DNA from: Porticoccus sp. W117
GTDB lineage: Bacteria; Pseudomonadota; Gammaproteobacteria; Pseudomonadales; Porticoccaceae
NCBI RefSeq assembly: GCF_030341905.1
Contig: NZ_JATAAF010000002.1
Location: forward strand, 124,001-188,000
Length of the DNA stretch: 64,000 bases
Reading direction: 5' to 3'
The notes beneath the pieces were generated by a model that saw nothing but the letters and a program-made list of their open reading frames with translations, ran no database searches and was not told where the DNA came from. Positions 36,264 through 45,091 of this stretch are shown one piece after another. Made by a program: the position numbers and the translations under genes. Within the stretch, counting starts at the first letter, position 1. Every line of letters starts with the position of its first letter.

Positions 36264-37124
36264 TTAAGGCCTGCTTTTATCGACGGGTATTTGCTGTTGC
36301 TCAACGTCGTAAGCGCAGCGAAAACCATTGGACCCATAAATACTACGATGGCCAATGGGGATTTTGGCCCAGCGACTGGAAAGGGTTTGGCGCTGGGCAG
36401 ATTCGTCCCAGGCGCCGCCGCGGATCACCCGTAGACGACCGTGCTCAGGGCCGTTTAAATCTCCCTTGGCGTAGAGTGTGTTGTGGGAATTTGCGGTATA
36501 GCGGTTGGCCACCCACTCGGCAACACTGCCTTGCATATCGTACAAACCAAAGTCGTTGGCTGGGCGACTGCCTCTGGGCCACAGTAAATCCCGGCCACAG
36601 CCGTCAGTTTCTCCCACTGTGTTGTCCACGGTTATTCCGTCATCCATGATGGCGTGAGCGCAAGTGGCGTCATCGTTGCCCCATGGGTAGCGAGCAGTAC
36701 TACCCCCGCGTGCAGCGAATTCCCACTCGGCCTCTAAAGGCAGTCTGCCGCCGCGCCATTGGCAATAGGCTTGAGCCTGAAACCAGTTCACGCAATTGAC
36801 GGGAAAGTGATCCCTCCCTGGCCCGTTGTAGGTGCAATATTTATTGCGTTTGAAATCAAATGGCGGTGTGCAGTGGCCACTTTTTACGCAGGCTTTGTAT
36901 TCCTCAACCGAAGTTTCGTGGCGGTCGATAGCAAATGGTAGAACCGTAACGCTAACCCCGCCTGCTGGACCTTCGTCCGGATCGCAATGAACATCATTAA
37001 TTGCACACCCCATAGCGAATGTGCCGCCAGGCAACTCAATAATCACCTGGGGCTCCGGTTCTGAAAAGAGTACCGGGGAAGCCAGCAAGACGATAGCAAA
37101 TACAAGGGTTTTAAGGGCTTTCAT
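36264..37124 (-). CDS. SUMF1 / formylglycine-generating-enzyme-like secreted protein
   Basis: A 286-residue protein with signal peptide (TLVFAIVLLASPVLFS). The FGE-sulfatase fold is marked by GGTFAMGCAIND, HETSVEEY, VNWFQAQAYCQWRGGRLPLEAEWEFAARGG, FGLYDMQGSVAEWV, IRGGAWDE and NGFRCAY. Many such proteins are not true sulfatase activators. It overlaps the upstream double-cupin gene by 14 nt, so the two are likely co-translated. No sulfatase gene lies nearby. Confidence 0.9.
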   Translation of the reverse strand: MKALKTLVFAIVLLASPVLFSEPEPQVIIELPGGTFAMGCAINDVHCDPDEGPAGGVSVTVLPFAIDRHETSVEEYKACVKSGHCTPPFDFKRNKYCTYNGPGRDHFPVNCVNWFQAQAYCQWRGGRLPLEAEWEFAARGGSTARYPWGNDDATCAHAIMDDGITVDNTVGETDGCGRDLLWPRGSRPANDFGLYDMQGSVAEWVANRYTANSHNTLYAKGDLNGPEHGRLRVIRGGAWDESAQRQTLSSRWAKIPIGHRSIYGSNGFRCAYDVEQQQIPVDKSRP

Positions 37125-37797
37125 CGGGAGGTAAATGGCCGGTTTTAACGTAAATCAGCGCGCCATCGTCTTTGCTGAAAGGGTTGTGGGTGCTCATATG
37201 CGGGCTTCGTAGCCAGCTGCCTGCCGGATAGCTGCCGTGCTCGTCGTGGAAGGTGCCGTCAAGGACAAAAATTTCCTCGCCGCCCCAATGAGTGTGAGGC
37301 TGGAATCGGGTGTTTGGTGCCCACCTCACCAAGGCGACGCTCTCAGCACCAAATTCGTGTAGCGGCAATACGGTTAAACCGTCCACCAGGCCGGGTTGCC
37401 AGATGCTGTTGTTCGTGTCGATTATTTTTTGTTCGGTATCGTCACTGTCAAACTGCTGCAACTTCACAAAAATGGTCGCCCCTTCGGCACCAATAATGGG
37501 AGTGTGGGCGGTGCCAATCGGGTTGCGCACGTAACTGCCTTTGGGGTATTGGTTGTGCTCATCGGCAAACACCCCATCGAGCACCAGAAACTCCTCACCA
37601 CCGGTATGAACATGAGGTGAAAATTCGCTGTGTGGCGCGTAGCGAACTATCGATGTGGCTCGTGCCACTTCTTCCCCAACTCGATCCAGCATCATGCGCT
37701 CCACACCAGGCATGGGTGAAGGCAGCCATTGGTAATCATCAGGACGAACCACGGCGGGTTTGGAAAAATCCGCATTAACACGGGATGGGGTTTTCAT
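37111..37797 (-). CDS. double-cupin ChrR-like protein
   Basis: A 228-residue protein of two cupin repeats. HTGGEEFLVLDGVFADEHNQY and HWGGEEIFVLDGTFHDEHGSY each supply His and Glu metal ligands, the signature of ChrR-type cupins that bind Zn. There is no N-terminal anti-sigma helix and no ECF sigma gene adjacent, so it is probably an enzyme or metal-binding protein rather than an anti-sigma factor. It is coupled with the SUMF1-like gene. Confidence 0.85.
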   Translation of the reverse strand: MKTPSRVNADFSKPAVVRPDDYQWLPSPMPGVERMMLDRVGEEVARATSIVRYAPHSEFSPHVHTGGEEFLVLDGVFADEHNQYPKGSYVRNPIGTAHTPIIGAEGATIFVKLQQFDSDDTEQKIIDTNNSIWQPGLVDGLTVLPLHEFGAESVALVRWAPNTRFQPHTHWGGEEIFVLDGTFHDEHGSYPAGSWLRSPHMSTHNPFSKDDGALIYVKTGHLPPDESP

Positions 37798-37816
37798 AGT
37801 TACTGTGCCGAGTTAT

Positions 37817-38029
37817 ATGAATAGAAAAGTGCCTGTTAAATGGACAGCACCATGGCAGAGAAGTGCCTTTATGGCTTGCTATGAAAGTAGAGGGGATGTC
37901 GGGGAAATGGTGGGCAATTATGGAAATGAATTGAACCAGCTATTTGATATTCTCGCTGACTGGAATGCCTATTTGGAACGATATTGCCCTGATGTGTATT
38001 CAACAGATATATCCGAGCCTGAGCTATAA
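37817..38029 (+). CDS. small hypothetical protein
   Basis: A 70-residue acidic frame (FMACYESRGDVGEMVGNYGNELNQLFDILADWNAYLERY) with helix-like composition. It starts 19 nt from the divergent cupin gene and has no strong ribosome binding site. It marks the left edge of the AT-richer island. No family is recognised, and it could be a chance frame. Confidence 0.35.
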   Translation: MNRKVPVKWTAPWQRSAFMACYESRGDVGEMVGNYGNELNQLFDILADWNAYLERYCPDVYSTDISEPEL

Positions 38030-38642
38030 GTGACAACAAAAACTATTAATTTATAGCCAATAATAGCTTCAAGTTAATAAATTACATGCATATCTGAAAA
38101 GTATTCTATTGACAGGCAAGAAGAGGGTGTTCGGGCTCATCTTGCGATTTCATTTGAACAGGCGTATAAATTGCCCTCCCAGCTATAAAAAAGTTAAGAA
38201 TTAGCAACGGTTCTAGTATGAGCCAAGGAGCTTAAGGCTCGTGAAAGCCGCCATTTTTCATGCTGTTCTCACTCTTTCGCCCTTTGTAGTTGTGGGCATG
38301 TATCGTATTGCAGTACAGGGTGTGAACTGCTTTTGTGGCAAATTTTTGCCAGCCCCCCAGAAACTCTCATTGCTTCCCTCACTGCGAACTTCCTATAGGG
38401 ACAAATCACTATGAAAGCTTTTTTTATGTTGCTCGTTTCTTTGCCTGTCAATTGGCGTCGAAAAATATCCAGGTATTGGTGCCCTAAAATGCCCAGTTTG
38501 GCGAATAGTTTTTAGCTCTATCAGATTGATAAATAGAAGATTGTACAAATTCAAGGTGGCCAGTTTTCAACGTTAGTCACTCCTATAGTCTGGACAGCCT
38601 TGCATGCCAACCCACACATGAATCTGTGTCAGTCGTTCAACT
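38030..38642. other. gene-free left flank of the accessory island
   Basis: About 610 nt, distinctly AT-richer than the DNA to the left. Short frames exist on both strands but none has protein-like composition and a ribosome binding site. No copy of the tRNA 3' end was found here that could serve as the second attachment site. Confidence 0.4.
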
Positions 38643-40889
38643 ATGAAAAAATCAGAAACCACTGATCCTATTCAACAAGAACTTGTTTCGTATTCGGAGG
38701 GTAAACTTCAGCACGAAGTTGTTGAGCCTCTACTGCGGGCGATGGAGTATAAAGATGTGCGTGATAGGTCAGGTTCTAATGAGCGGGGTAAAGATTTAAC
38801 CGCAATTAGGAAAGAAGGCTTTTCGACGTCTTACTACGCCATTCAAATTAAGAAAACCAAACTGTCGGGTAAAATTTCGGCTAAAGACTCGCTTGGAGGG
38901 TTATTGGCTCAACTTCACCAGGCTATCGACGAGCCAATCATATTTCCGAATGAAATGGATCGGCGAAAACCTGACCAACTCATATTTATTACTCCATACC
39001 CAATGGAAACCTCCGCGGCTAGTTCTTTGGAAAGTAGCTTGGCGAACGCAAAGTCTAGAGGTGTGACCATTGTAGATGGTATTCAATTAGCAGACTTTGT
39101 CCGAGAATACCTCCCAGAGTTTTTAACCGGAGAAGACGCTTATCGACGGTATAGCTTTAATAATAGCGACTCTCTAGCTGAAGCAAACATAGCACTTCAG
39201 ACCCAAAGATCACTTACGATCCAGGATATATATGTTGATGTATATTTGGCAGATAACAGGAATATATTGAGTAGTCTGGTGCATTCGGAGATTGCGCTAA
39301 ATGCGAACTATTGTGTTGGCGCGTTGACTGACAAAAACGTCACTTTGCTGGAGAAACTGGCAAAGTCTTATTTCTCGTTTAGTTACGACGTTTTGAGCTT
39401 GGATAAGCTGAAATCAGACCATAAAGAGCTGCTCAGGAAGAGTTTGGTTTGGCCTAAGAATGAAAAAGAAATAAATGATTTTGATTTTTTTGCTGTGCTT
39501 TCTGCGCAGAATGTTTTCGCAAAATTAATAGATGCGGCAAATAGATGTAAAAAGACCCTGAATGCTAACAATCTACAGAGTGCATCAAAATCCGAGATAC
39601 AAAAAGGATTTCATGAGCTTTCAGAAATAAATAGATTCCTGTTTAATATTGTTAAATCACCATTTTTGAAGAATTTATGGAAAATTTCGATCCCGGTTAC
39701 CAAGCATAAATCAATTCGACTAAGCTCAGAGTCTCTACTTTATTCTCGCGCCCCTGTGTGTATTATAGGGCCCGCGGGTGCAGGTAAAACTACACTTCTT
39801 AAGCACATTACTCAAATTGCTGCTAATGATACTCAGCATCAAGCTCCTATATTTATACCGCTACTTTATTTAAACAATCATACGATGAAAGAAATCATCG
39901 ATTATGTTGCAGATCAGCTAGTGAGGGGCGGGTATATTGTAGAGGGGAAAAATAAAAGCGGGAAGCCAAGCGTATCCAAATTGCTCAGCTCCGGAAAGTT
40001 TCGTTTACATTTCGATGGATTGGATGAGGCAGGAAGTCACGCCAAAGACGCGATAGATGCTATAAAAAGCCTTCATCATAAATTTCCTGATCTACCAATT
40101 ATCATCACCTCAAGACAAACCATAAGTATTGACTGGGAAGGTTTAATAAAATTTACATTAGAACCCTTCGATAATAAAAAGTTGGAATTATTTATACGCA
40201 AGTGGTTCGATGCGCAACCATCATCTCAAAAAGAACTCATCCAGTGGGTGACGTCACATAAACGCCTCCAAGCTGTGGCGCAAACGCCATTGATTGCCGC
40301 CCTTTTATGTGTGCTTTATGGGGCAGAAATTGAGCTACCCGAGACAGAAGAAGAGCTGTATTCGAGAAGGTTGGAGTTATTGCTGGGCCAGTGGGATTCT
40401 GCGAAAGGCATCAGAACCATGCCCAAGAAGAGAAGAGATGCATACAAACTTTTCCTTATAAACTTGGCGTATGACATGCACTCAGCGCAGAAAAGGGAAA
40501 TACCGTATAGCGAGGCCCTTGACAAATCAAAGGATTACTATAGAGAAATTAGAGGGCCTAGCCACTCCATTGTCATTGACTGCATATCACGGGGACTACT
40601 TTTTCGGAATGAAGAAGGTTATATTTCATTTGGACACTTGACGTATCAGGAGCACCTTGCCGCTGCTTATTTAGCAAAAAATAACCCCGTTTCAGAAATT
40701 GTTACTCTACTCGGAAATTCCTGGTGGGATAAGGCATTGGAATTTTATGCTATGCAGATGAGTAGCATTGATCAGCTTGTTAGACAGGCCAATAAATACA
40801 AAAGACTCGAATATGAAAAAAACGAGCAGCTTAAAGCGCTCACCAAGTATGCTCCCTACACAAAAATTTTTGTCAAAAACAGAGCCTAA
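38643..40889 (+). CDS. nuclease-NACHT (STAND) NTPase, probable anti-phage protein
   Basis: A 748-residue protein. The N-terminal PD-(D/E)xK nuclease-like domain (about 20-160) has GKD51LTA and Q68-I-K70. A NACHT ATPase domain spans about 370-540: Walker A GPAGAGKTT (376-384), Walker B LHFDGLDEA (455-463) and ITSRQ sensor (488-492). It is followed by a helical region with ISFGHLTYQEHLAAAYLA (661-678), the usual NACHT C-terminal motif. This is the plan of bacterial NACHT immune proteins, in which sensing of infection activates the nuclease. The sensor part is short and has no recognisable repeats. Codon use is AT-richer than the flanks, suggesting transfer. Confidence 0.85.
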   Translation: MKKSETTDPIQQELVSYSEGKLQHEVVEPLLRAMEYKDVRDRSGSNERGKDLTAIRKEGFSTSYYAIQIKKTKLSGKISAKDSLGGLLAQLHQAIDEPIIFPNEMDRRKPDQLIFITPYPMETSAASSLESSLANAKSRGVTIVDGIQLADFVREYLPEFLTGEDAYRRYSFNNSDSLAEANIALQTQRSLTIQDIYVDVYLADNRNILSSLVHSEIALNANYCVGALTDKNVTLLEKLAKSYFSFSYDVLSLDKLKSDHKELLRKSLVWPKNEKEINDFDFFAVLSAQNVFAKLIDAANRCKKTLNANNLQSASKSEIQKGFHELSEINRFLFNIVKSPFLKNLWKISIPVTKHKSIRLSSESLLYSRAPVCIIGPAGAGKTTLLKHITQIAANDTQHQAPIFIPLLYLNNHTMKEIIDYVADQLVRGGYIVEGKNKSGKPSVSKLLSSGKFRLHFDGLDEAGSHAKDAIDAIKSLHHKFPDLPIIITSRQTISIDWEGLIKFTLEPFDNKKLELFIRKWFDAQPSSQKELIQWVTSHKRLQAVAQTPLIAALLCVLYGAEIELPETEEELYSRRLELLLGQWDSAKGIRTMPKKRRDAYKLFLINLAYDMHSAQKREIPYSEALDKSKDYYREIRGPSHSIVIDCISRGLLFRNEEGYISFGHLTYQEHLAAAYLAKNNPVSEIVTLLGNSWWDKALEFYAMQMSSIDQLVRQANKYKRLEYEKNEQLKALTKYAPYTKIFVKNRA

Positions 40890-41437
40890 GCTCAAAGCTA
40901 TTTGGGCAGTAATCTAGCCAATTGATTTTTTCTCTGGGCAAGCTCGCAGCAGATATTGTCTAGTAAGCCAAGCGCGTTTAATTATTTTTGAATGTTCATA
41001 TGTGGTTTTAACAAGCTATGGCGATCATTGCGGATGCCAACTAGTATGTAAAGTGTTGCATTTATAGTAATTAATAATATGCCCTCGGTTATACAGCATG
41101 TCTTGTATCGATGAGCGCAACTTCAAGAAAGGAGCCATCAACTATCCTTGCCTCAGTCTTGAGCACTAGAGCACTGAAAGATATGGCTTCAGATCCCATC
41201 GTTACAATCTTCACATTCAGTGTAAAGCGCGGCACAATAAGCGTATAGCCAGTAGGGACAATGGCATGGAGCAACAAGGCACTTCTACATACCATCCCTA
41301 ATATAAACTTAGCGCTTGTGGGCTCTAAAAGAGAACCATGGTGTGATAATTCGCTGTATGGGAAATATACTTGTCGAAAATCCGATCCAGATGCTGGGTT
41401 TAGGGATATAGGCAAGTTTCTGGATGGAGGTGTGTTG
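40890..41437. other. gene-poor spacer between NACHT and endonuclease genes
   Basis: About 550 nt. A minus-strand frame at 41089-41487 and an upstream extension of the endonuclease frame from 41261 both exist, but neither has a ribosome binding site. No tRNA, repeat array or terminator is evident. Confidence 0.4.
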
Positions 41438-42322
41438 ATGAGATACCGGCACAATTGGAAAGACCAAATGCCTTGGTTGTTATTCAATGAGAATCGTTCG
41501 GTACCTGATGAAAATATATGGGTTCAAAGCGCTAAAGATAGTGGCTTGGGCCCTAACGGACGATGGGCGGAGCCAGATCGGAGAATTCTGGTTCCATTTG
41601 GTATTGGTGCAGATTGCCTGCCTCTTTGTCATGCTTTGTTAGACCTTATGGAACGAGATCTTGGAGGTCATGCGGATCGTTACGCACCTTATCCTTTTAT
41701 TTGGGTTATAAAACAGCCAGGCAGCGACTCAAGCTACCAAACTGGAGGCAGTGTTTTCGCTTCTGGCATTATCTCTGACTCAAAACCACAAATTACGGTT
41801 CAGATTCAACTGCCAAACTTTCAAAGTCTAGGATGGGGTTTTTCTGGGCGTTCTTTAATTACTCCTGTACGAACAAGCCAAACTTTCAACTGGGAAATTT
41901 TTGATGATGAAGGCTTCGAACGTCTAATGTTTCGATTGTACTTTGAGCGAGAAGATGAATTTGACAACGTTCAATGGCTTCAAAAAACTAGAGCCCCAGA
42001 CGGGGGGAGAGATATATCAGCCGACAGAAAAAGTAATGGTGCCCGAGTTATGATTCAGGCAAAACATTACCTTACTCGATCTCTAAACGAAGATGATATA
42101 AGCGGTGTAGTAAACGATGCGGAAACTTGGGATCCTCCCTTTGATGAGGTGATTATTGTTACTAGTGGTACATTCACAGAAATGGGTATCCGCTGGACTG
42201 AGCAACACAACAAGCGAAATAAAAATGGGCAACGCCCAATCGTTTTTTTAGAACCTAAGGGGCATCTAGAAGTTCTACTTTCTCGTCATCCACAGCTAAT
42301 CCAACATCTAGGTCTGCGCTGA
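41438..42322 (+). CDS. Mrr-like restriction endonuclease
   Basis: A 294-residue protein from ATG 41438, which has GGAGG 7 nt upstream; a longer frame from 41261 lacks such a site. The C-terminal third is a restriction-endonuclease fold: FERLMFRLYF, GGRDISAD and MIQAKHY give the E...D...QxK catalytic set of Mrr-type enzymes, and IVTSGTFTEMGI follows. The N-terminal ~180 residues match no family I recognise and may be the recognition domain. It lies beside a nuclease-NACHT gene and probably belongs to the same defence island. Confidence 0.75.
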   Translation: MRYRHNWKDQMPWLLFNENRSVPDENIWVQSAKDSGLGPNGRWAEPDRRILVPFGIGADCLPLCHALLDLMERDLGGHADRYAPYPFIWVIKQPGSDSSYQTGGSVFASGIISDSKPQITVQIQLPNFQSLGWGFSGRSLITPVRTSQTFNWEIFDDEGFERLMFRLYFEREDEFDNVQWLQKTRAPDGGRDISADRKSNGARVMIQAKHYLTRSLNEDDISGVVNDAETWDPPFDEVIIVTSGTFTEMGIRWTEQHNKRNKNGQRPIVFLEPKGHLEVLLSRHPQLIQHLGLR

Positions 42323-42496
42323 TATATGGAGTATGAAAGTTGTCGAAAAAAACTTGAACAGTATGCTTATAAATTTGTTTTTCATCAAAAAATTATGAGA
42401 TGTGATGACAGTTATTGAATAAAAGTTGCCATTAACTCTTAGTGAAATTGACTAACAGATAAGATACTAAATTTAAATTACAATGAGGAAGTTATT

Positions 42497-42880
42497 ATGA
42501 ATAGAGTTGAAATTAGTCTTGTAGTAACTCTTTTCTTGGCGATTGTAAGTGGTGTATTTTTTATAGGAACTTTACATGGTCGGGTCGTTGCTATTGAAAA
42601 TGATAAGAACTACGAATCTTTCAGAATAGCTAAGGAAAAAGCTCTCAATGAAATTTTGGAAGAAAAAGGTTTGGCCTATAATTTAATTCAAAGTGAAAAA
42701 GAAGAAGCTTTGGGTAAGATGTCTTCTCTCAAACAATTTAATCAAACTGATTGTCGAGTTATAGACTCCGCTGTTAATGGCGGAAGGTTGATGTGTAATA
42801 CTGGTGAATATGTTGCAGGCGCTCAAAACCTGAAGGGTAAAAATAATGTCTTAGATTTTATTATTTGCTGCAAACCCTAA
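42497..42880 (+). CDS. small membrane-anchored coiled-coil protein
   Basis: A 127-residue protein with ribosome binding site GAGGAAG upstream. One N-terminal TM helix (ISLVVTLFLAIVSGVFFIGTL) is followed by a charged helix (about 33-75) and a Cys-rich end: DCRVID, LMCNTGEYVAG, DFIICCKP. The C-terminus resembles exported domains with the pattern C..G.YV.G...CC. The function is unknown. It is AT-rich and unlike the flanking chromosome. Confidence 0.6.
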   Translation: MNRVEISLVVTLFLAIVSGVFFIGTLHGRVVAIENDKNYESFRIAKEKALNEILEEKGLAYNLIQSEKEEALGKMSSLKQFNQTDCRVIDSAVNGGRLMCNTGEYVAGAQNLKGKNNVLDFIICCKP

Positions 42881-42976
42881 AGTCACTGAAGGAGTAGTCA
42901 TCTCTTTGTATAGCTGCTCGTGAGATAAAAGTCAGTATGTAATATATGTTTTTAATCACTCAATATTAGCTTTTTA

Positions 42977-43525
42977 ATGAAAAACGTTGAAAAAAGCCCG
43001 CTATCTAGATTGTGGGATTGGTTTTGTAAATTTACGGGAATTGTTAGTCTTTCAAGCTTTGCAGAAAACCTGTTCAAACAATTGTTAGAATGGAAAGGTT
43101 TTATAAATGTTCTGCTTGAATCCTATCGTTCTATAGTAGAACCAATGTTTTTGGTTTTGACAGAATGGTTGTCTTTTTCTTTACCACTTTGGATTGGTGA
43201 CTACGTTGTTTTAGGCACAATTGTAACGTCCAGCTATTTCAGGATCGCGCTTAAATTAGCAAATCCATCTTTGAGTGAGTCTATTAAAAAAGACATCTCT
43301 CGTCCCAATGGGGTCTTTCTAGTCGCTATATGTATTCTAGGGGGAATTGGGACGTTCTTTGCTATGCTTTGTCTTTGGCCAATCATTCTACTTGCTTCTG
43401 CGCATTCAGCAAATTTCGGTCGTAAAGGCGTACACTACGATCTATGGCGGGGAACTTGGCAGCTGTTATGCGCGATTTTTTTCGGATGTGTGATATTACT
43501 TGCAGTAAATTCGCAGTTATCTTGA
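42977..43525 (+). CDS. hypothetical membrane protein of the island
   Basis: A 182-residue protein with about four hydrophobic stretches (VEPMFLVLTEWLSFSLPLW, YVVLGTIVTSSYF, VFLVAICILGGIGTFFAMLCLWPIILL, LLCAIFFGCVILLAV). The N-terminal 50 residues are amphipathic. No family is recognised and no good ribosome binding site precedes ATG 42977. It might be a membrane effector of the island, but nothing in the sequence shows this. Confidence 0.55.
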   Translation: MKNVEKSPLSRLWDWFCKFTGIVSLSSFAENLFKQLLEWKGFINVLLESYRSIVEPMFLVLTEWLSFSLPLWIGDYVVLGTIVTSSYFRIALKLANPSLSESIKKDISRPNGVFLVAICILGGIGTFFAMLCLWPIILLASAHSANFGRKGVHYDLWRGTWQLLCAIFFGCVILLAVNSQLS

Positions 43526-43577
43526 TTTTCTGTAGTCTTAGAACTTACTACATTTTTATGAGCTATTTATCCAAAAA

Positions 43578-43697
43578 CTACTCAATGTAATTGAACAAAG
43601 CTTGGTTGAAAGTCGGCAAATTTTCTCTTTTAATAAGGCGCTCCGGGCATTCCCTTGAATCTGCGGCTTTGTCGATCATGGTTGCATAGTTTTTCAT
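43578..43697 (-). CDS. possible 39-residue protein downstream of the recombinase
   Basis: A short frame beginning MKNYATMIDKAADSRECPE, starting 4 nt after the recombinase stop on the same strand. The composition is plausible for a helical protein and the spacing suggests translational coupling. Too short to assign. Confidence 0.25.
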   Translation of the reverse strand: MKNYATMIDKAADSRECPERLIKRENLPTFNQALFNYIE

Positions 43698-43701
43698 GGA
43701 C

Positions 43702-44208
43702 TCACAATAATGCCGCTGTTTTTGCCTGTGGTTCATGGCTTTTTGCCTCCTGCTCCTTAGGTAATTTTGGCTTCCGTTGCTTTTTCGGTCTGCCTAGTTT
43801 TGCCCCGCGCTTGATGGCTGCTTGCAGACCGTCGATTGTGCGGCGAGAGAGAATGCCAATTTCCCACTCACCGGCAGCAATAATCATGGTGTAGAAAAAT
43901 CGTCCGTCCGGTGTTGTCGGGTCAAAGCGCTGCGAAAGGGATTCCAGCTTTACACCCCGCTCTGTCAAATCATCGAGAGAATTTAGCCCCTCTACTGTCG
44001 AGCGGAAAGCACGATCATAGGATATGACTACAAACGCATCGCCAGCTTTTAACTTGGCATAGACTTCTTGAAAAACAGGGCGGTTTTTCTTCCGCGCTGA
44101 AACGCCGTCTTCGATATAAACCTTGTCACAGCACCCCTCCAGCTCGTTAATCTGGCGATCTGTGGTTGAGGTTCTGACATAGCCGTAGCGCACGCTTTTA
44201 CCCTCCAA
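43702..44208 (-). CDS. short serine recombinase (resolvase/invertase N-terminal domain)
   Basis: A 168-residue serine recombinase. YGYVRTSTTDRQ carries the nucleophile Ser14, and ISYDRAFRS and GRFFYTMIIAAGEWE give the conserved Arg set. The usual C-terminal helix-turn-helix is missing: after LGRPKK the protein is a Lys/Pro/Gln tail (KQRKPKLPKEQEAKSHE). DNA binding must be by the tail or a partner, or the protein is truncated. It lies in an island next to a recombinase remnant. Confidence 0.85.
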   Translation of the reverse strand: MEGKSVRYGYVRTSTTDRQINELEGCCDKVYIEDGVSARKKNRPVFQEVYAKLKAGDAFVVISYDRAFRSTVEGLNSLDDLTERGVKLESLSQRFDPTTPDGRFFYTMIIAAGEWEIGILSRRTIDGLQAAIKRGAKLGRPKKQRKPKLPKEQEAKSHEPQAKTAALL

Positions 44209-44405
44209 AAAATATAAAAAGTTCTAATAATTTCAGTGTGTTAATGGTAGACAAAAACGGTCGTTTTTTTGGGCGACTTTTCCATGACATAGTTGAAAAC
44301 TCCAATTCCTTAAAAATCAATAACTTGGCGGTTTGTGGGGTAGGTGGTTTATTAAATTAAACCAATCCTAGCAAAAACGACTTTTTTAAATGCCTGATTC
44401 TCTCG

Positions 44406-44962
44406 GTGCTGGCAAGTGTTTTCACTGATCCGGCCTTGGCCGATACCATTGCCGATACACTGGGTTTTGAAGGCAGCGTGACAGGTGAGGCCCGCAAGTT
44501 TTCCTGTGATGTAGCCGGAATTGGCATTGCCTTAAAGGCATTTCGCGCTCTATGGGATAGTAAGGGGGAAAAGGTCAGCCAAGAGATGGAGGCGCTCAAG
44601 AGAGAAATCGGAGACGCGGACAAGAAGATACTGAGGCTTATGGATCGTATTGTGAAAACAGAAACGAGATATTGGCTGATAGATACGAAAAAAACATCAA
44701 TGAACTGGAGCAGAGCAAGGCTGTTTAAGAAGAGAAAATATCAAAATGTGGTAGCCGCTTGCCTGACTTCGACGAAACTTTTAGAACCGCTTACGAACAC
44801 CTCGCAAACCCACTTATTCTCTGGCGCTCAGGAGATATAGCAGATAGAAGAATAGCCTTGAAACTCACTTTTGCCGGTAAGTTGCCGTACTGCAAAACTG
44901 AAGGGTTTAGAGCTGCCCCAATCGCAGAGCCTATAAGGGCTGTGCGGCAATTGGGGAGGTGA
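44406..44962 (+). pseudogene. C-terminal remnant of a large site-specific serine recombinase
   Basis: The first part reads MLASVFTDPALADTIADTLG from a GTG. After about 44665 the meaningful frame changes (ILADRYEKNINELEQSKAV), then a TAA interrupts it near 44730. The rest, PDFDETFRTAYEHLANPLIL...RRIALKLTFAGKLPYCKTEGFR, is the conserved tail of zinc-ribbon recombinases. A frameshift, an internal stop and loss of the catalytic N-terminus show it is dead. It ends 11 nt from the tRNA 3' end. Confidence 0.78.
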
Positions 44963-44973
44963 TAAAACAAAGA

Positions 44974-45050
44974 TGGTGGGCCTTCGCGGACTTGAACCGC
45001 GGACCTGCCGATTATGAGTCGGATGCTCTAACCAACTGAGCTAAAGGCCC
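44974..45050 (-). tRNA. tRNA with anticodon CAT (probably tRNA-Met, possibly tRNA-Ile2)
   Basis: A 77-nt cloverleaf read on the minus strand. The acceptor stem GGGCCTT pairs with AAGGCCC, with discriminator A and an encoded CCA. The D-loop AGCTCAGTTGGTTAGAGC and the T-arm GGTTCAAGTCC are standard. The anticodon loop is CTCATAA, anticodon CAT. The gene sits downstream of rpoD as in pseudomonads, where I recall it as elongator tRNA-Met; a lysidine-modified Ile2 cannot be excluded. Its 3' end faces the island. Confidence 0.93.
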
Positions 45051-45063
45051 TTTGGGGGAAAGG

Positions 45064-45091
45064 ATTATAGTCAGGCTGTTGAGGCTTTCAA
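45064..45091 (-). promoter_or_regulatory. promoter of tRNA-CAT
   Basis: On the minus strand TTGAAA (45086-45091), a 16-nt spacer and TATAAT (45064-45069) lie 14 nt upstream of the mature tRNA. It is a near-consensus sigma70 promoter. Confidence 0.7.

Noticed and set aside
41261-41437. N-terminal extension of the Mrr-like endonuclease
   Set aside because: ATG 41438 has GGAGG at the right distance; the upstream start at 41261 has none.
41089-41487. Minus-strand open frame of 132 codons near the endonuclease
   Set aside because: It has no ribosome binding site and overlaps the start of the endonuclease. Part of it looks protein-like, so it is recorded, but the evidence is too weak to annotate.
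37800-44973. Second attachment copy (duplicate of the tRNA 3' end)
   Set aside because: I looked for a second copy of the T-arm and acceptor sequence left of the recombinase and found none by eye.
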